A stretch of DNA of 64,000 nucleotides. Source: Desmodesmus armatus. Lineage: Eukaryota; Chlorophyta; Chlorophyceae; Sphaeropleales; Scenedesmaceae. Positions 61,151 through 64,000 of the stretch are shown one piece after another. Where the stretch lies: contig VIIQ02000892.1 of NCBI GenBank assembly GCA_007449985.2, positions 92,628 to 156,627 of the forward strand. The letters run 5' to 3'. A program made the translations under genes and the position numbers. How positions within the stretch are numbered: position 1 is the first letter of the stretch; each line of letters begins with the position of its first letter. Below the pieces are notes generated by a model. That model did no database searches. It saw only the letters and a list, made by a program, of their open reading frames with translations, and was not told the DNA's origin.

Positions 61151-63719
61151 GAGATGAGACACGAGCTTTGAGGTGGTTGTGTCAACAGCGCACTGTAACC
61201 GCGGGCATGTTGTGCCGCACTGCAACAGCACCTTCAGGGGAATGAGTGCAAACTTCAAGCTAGCAGCCACACCACCACCTGGCCAAAAACCTCCTGCAGG
61301 CAGTATTGCGATGGCCATCATGGCATGATGGTCCGACCAATCTGCTGGCTTCAAGCCACCAGTGTATGCTGTTCAACACCTAGTCTTGGCAAAGCATTTG
61401 TGCAGTCTGTTCGCTTGAACAGGGACTCGAACACTGTTCTGCGACTGGCAGTCGCCAGAACCGTTCACACCCCGGCGCTGAGCGTCACCAGTGGATATCT
61501 TGAGTTTGACCTCTGACGTGACGTTAGTCGACTCAGAGTGACTGCCAGTGTAAACTTACAGTGTACCGTACACTGTGTTGGAGTTCTGACAGTGCCAGCT
61601 GGCTGCCAGTCAAGTGGCACTTGGTGATGGCCTTTTCTTCATTTCTTGCTCATCCAATCCATGATAATAACGTGGGACGCAGTTACTGGCTGGGTATGCA
61701 TGTTGTGCTGCCGCAGCTGGAGCCCAGTGTGCTACGGCGACACACCAAGGGCTACAAAACCACGCTTTTTGCTTCCGGTCACTGGGCACCTCCTGGGATA
61801 GGGGTGTGGGCCGTACTCGCAAGTAGGTCTCAGTGGTGAGGCAGTGGGTGTCGTCTGCCAGGTGGCTGGCACTGTCAGAAGTGTGTGTGGCCACGCAGTG
61901 GGAGTACCCCCCCCCCCCCCCGCCGAACGACCAAAAAAGGGGCACATGCTGAGCAAGGCAGCTTGGTGGCCAGGCTGGGGCAGCTTCAGCAGCTCAAACA
62001 GCTTGCAGGCTCAGCAGGTTGCACCTGGTGCTTGCCCAGTGCATGCCGGCATGTGCTACTAGCAGGTACAGGTGAAAAATCCGTCTTTTCAACTGTTCAA
62101 GCTGGAGTGCTTTCTAAGCTTGGCGTTGCTTGCTCAGGCTGTCCGACAGCGGCGCAGTGCTTCAAGCACCTGAGCCAAGGCTTTTGGCAAAGGCTTGGCA
62201 GGAACAGCCAGCACTGGACTACTGTGAGTGTCACAACTGACTCAGTCCTGAAGTCTAGTAGATGTACGTTTGGTTTGCTTCTGGTCTGCCGCAGACAAGT
62301 TGCCAATACTTCAAGGATTCAATGCATAGTACAGTTGAGTTTCTCTTGGTGCGGAAGCTGGGGCACTGCCAGCCAGCAGCCAGCTACCTTGATCATCCAC
62401 GCTCAGCACTGGCAGTGCCACCATATGACTACATATGGATAGTTGGGACCCATTTTCATACTATGAAGACAGTGTCTTCAGCACCCGCACTGTGGCAGTA
62501 GTATCATACCGCCCAAAGCCGGACGGTCCAAAGCCGCCTGGGTCAGCACAATCTTGTCCAGTACCTTCCTTTCCAGGCTGGCAGCCGCTGCTGGCAGCGG
62601 CATCATTCTACGAGGAGGTGATGGCACAAGCTCCCTTCAAGGGATGGGCCATCCCGGATCAAGTCTAAGCCAATGCACTTGTCAACGTAGGTCACCATGT
62701 TGCCACCCAGTGGTCTCAACTTGAAGTTGTGACAGCAGCCTCAGGCTGCCAGGACTAAACGTCATGCTGACTGGCCGGCTGGGCTGACGGTCATTACTGC
62801 TGTGGGTGGCTACCTCAGCCTGAGGGCTGCTACTGAGGCTGGCCACGTTGGCCTCAAAGCTTCAATCAAATGCTGATGGTGTCTGATATGTGGCTGCCCA
62901 TCCCTGTTGCTACTACCCCCGCAGCCAGGGGAACACCGCACAGCTGGCTGTCCAAACTGCTTGGTAACCTTCGTGCCTGCAAACTGAGATCTGGACGCGT
63001 ATCATCGGAGAATGGAAGCACACATGGGCCTGTGCCCGGATTGGATGAATGGATTACATCTCGACTGCTCTGGGCCGCTCAGCCCTTGGCTGGCGGCCTC
63101 AGCCTGATACTCCTGCTCGTATGTGTGTGTGATTCAACGCGTGCCGTGCACTGGCACGCGCGCAGCCTTATGCTGTGAGTGCAGAATCTCAACAGACATA
63201 ACAGGCACTGCAAGTGCCACCTGGCACTCTGAGTGACAACCTGTCTTAGGGCACCACAAGCCCTCTGAATTGCTCTCCAACACACCTCAATTGATGTTGC
63301 ACAGCAGTGCAACCCTAATCGGGTGCATGACCCAATCGGGTATGACAATGGGCTGATGTATGGCAAGCAAGGTGCGCCTGCCAGGCTGCGCAAAGTGGCT
63401 GATCACTGTCAACATAGTGTAGTGCATTATGATTCAAGTAGTTGAGCTCATGCCAGCATCCCGGCATGCTGCCCAGGGCTCGGTTCTCAATTGGTGGTGC
63501 TGGCTGAAGGTTTGCACTGGCCTAGCAAGGTGCCGCGGGCTGACCGTCAGCTATGAGTCATAGTATGTCTCTCAAGAAGCTGTTGCGGTGCCACTGCATT
63601 GTATTGGCAATACATAAGATTTCAGATAACATATCTCAGCGGCTGCAGTGTGCTGCCAGCACATCAGTGTCAGTGACACAATCAATGCCAAGCACGGTGT
63701 TTCATCTGTATGGGCCAGT

Positions 63720-64000
63720 TGGCTTCAGCAGGCCACACAGCTTTCAGCAAGCAAGCTTACTTGAGCCATGAGCTATGATCCATGAGGACAATGTTACTTT
63801 GAAAGGCCTTGTTCCACAGTCACTGTCACAGTGATGGCCCACGATGGGCCATGGGTATGATAACCCATCGCATTCTCACCATCACCACAACCCTGACAAT
63901 CAAGCGACAATAAACTACCTGGCATGCACAACACATACATATGCTGCAGCACGCTTGCTCAGCGGCTGAGCCTGACAAGTACAAGCCTATTGAGCAGCTT
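63720..64000. repeat. Right arm of a long inverted repeat (edge of window)
   Basis: This is the reverse complement of 60883-61150 with mismatches and small indels, ending GCCTATTGAGCAGCTT at the last base. The true outer end may lie beyond the window. Confidence 0.75.

Larger units (their letters stand above)
60674..64000. other. Inverted-repeat-bounded segment to the window edge
   Basis: After the 3' end of the modular gene no further gene was recognised. Frames at 61561-61839, 61885-62442 and others have no family resemblance. A C14 run sits at 61909. The segment is framed by the inverted repeats listed next, so it may be a mobile element. Confidence 0.4.

Overview
This window looks like nuclear DNA from a chlorophycean green alga, most likely near Scenedesmus/Tetradesmus (Sphaeropleales). 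The support is GT-AG introns that join exons in phase, TGTAA-type polyadenylation signals, abundant CAG/CTG and C/G simple repeats, Pro-Ser-rich secreted proteins, an intron-rich HNH gene and a tandem family of F-box-like/leucine-rich-repeat (LRR) genes. The taxonomic placement is inference. No rRNA, tRNA, CRISPR array or bacterial operon was seen.

Left part (1-12.2 kb): the 3' part of a secreted Pro-Ser-rich, Cys-rich wall-type protein (+). Convergent to it is a four-exon SRR1-domain gene (-) with polyglutamine tracts. Divergent from SRR1 is a four-exon twin-CX9C protein (+) resembling mitoribosomal mS37. A 3.4-kb stretch of unresolved coding potential follows.

Middle part (12.2-46.1 kb): seven members of one F-box-like/LRR family, A on the minus strand and B to G on the plus strand. 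Each is built as one long LRR exon plus a short last exon encoding a GDEPVWRQLL-type tail, and D and E lie in clear tandem segmental duplicates. B is broken by deletions and G is truncated. F carries a 953-bp terminal-inverted-repeat (TIR) insertion with an 8-bp target-site duplication (TSD); it could be removed almost whole as a GT-AG intron while keeping frame. Between F and G lie a retrotransposon fragment, a 450-bp compound microsatellite, a seven-exon HNH_2-type nuclease-like gene (-), and a roughly 4-kb nested transposon complex. In that complex both arms of an outer TIR element have been interrupted by later insertions.

Right part (48.7-64 kb): a six-exon, 1291-residue coiled-coil/Ala-rich protein (-). 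Divergent from it is a nine-exon secreted protein (+) of repeated Ala/Gln-rich modules joined by Pro-rich linkers, whose exons 5-9 contain eight apparent single-base deletions. A roughly 3-kb segment flanked by inverted repeats runs to the window edge.

Nothing indicates that neighbouring genes form one pathway. The coherent themes are birth, decay and transposon remodelling of an F-box/LRR cluster, and extracellular repetitive proteins at both ends. Exon models were drawn by eye from splice signals and reading phase, without transcript evidence.
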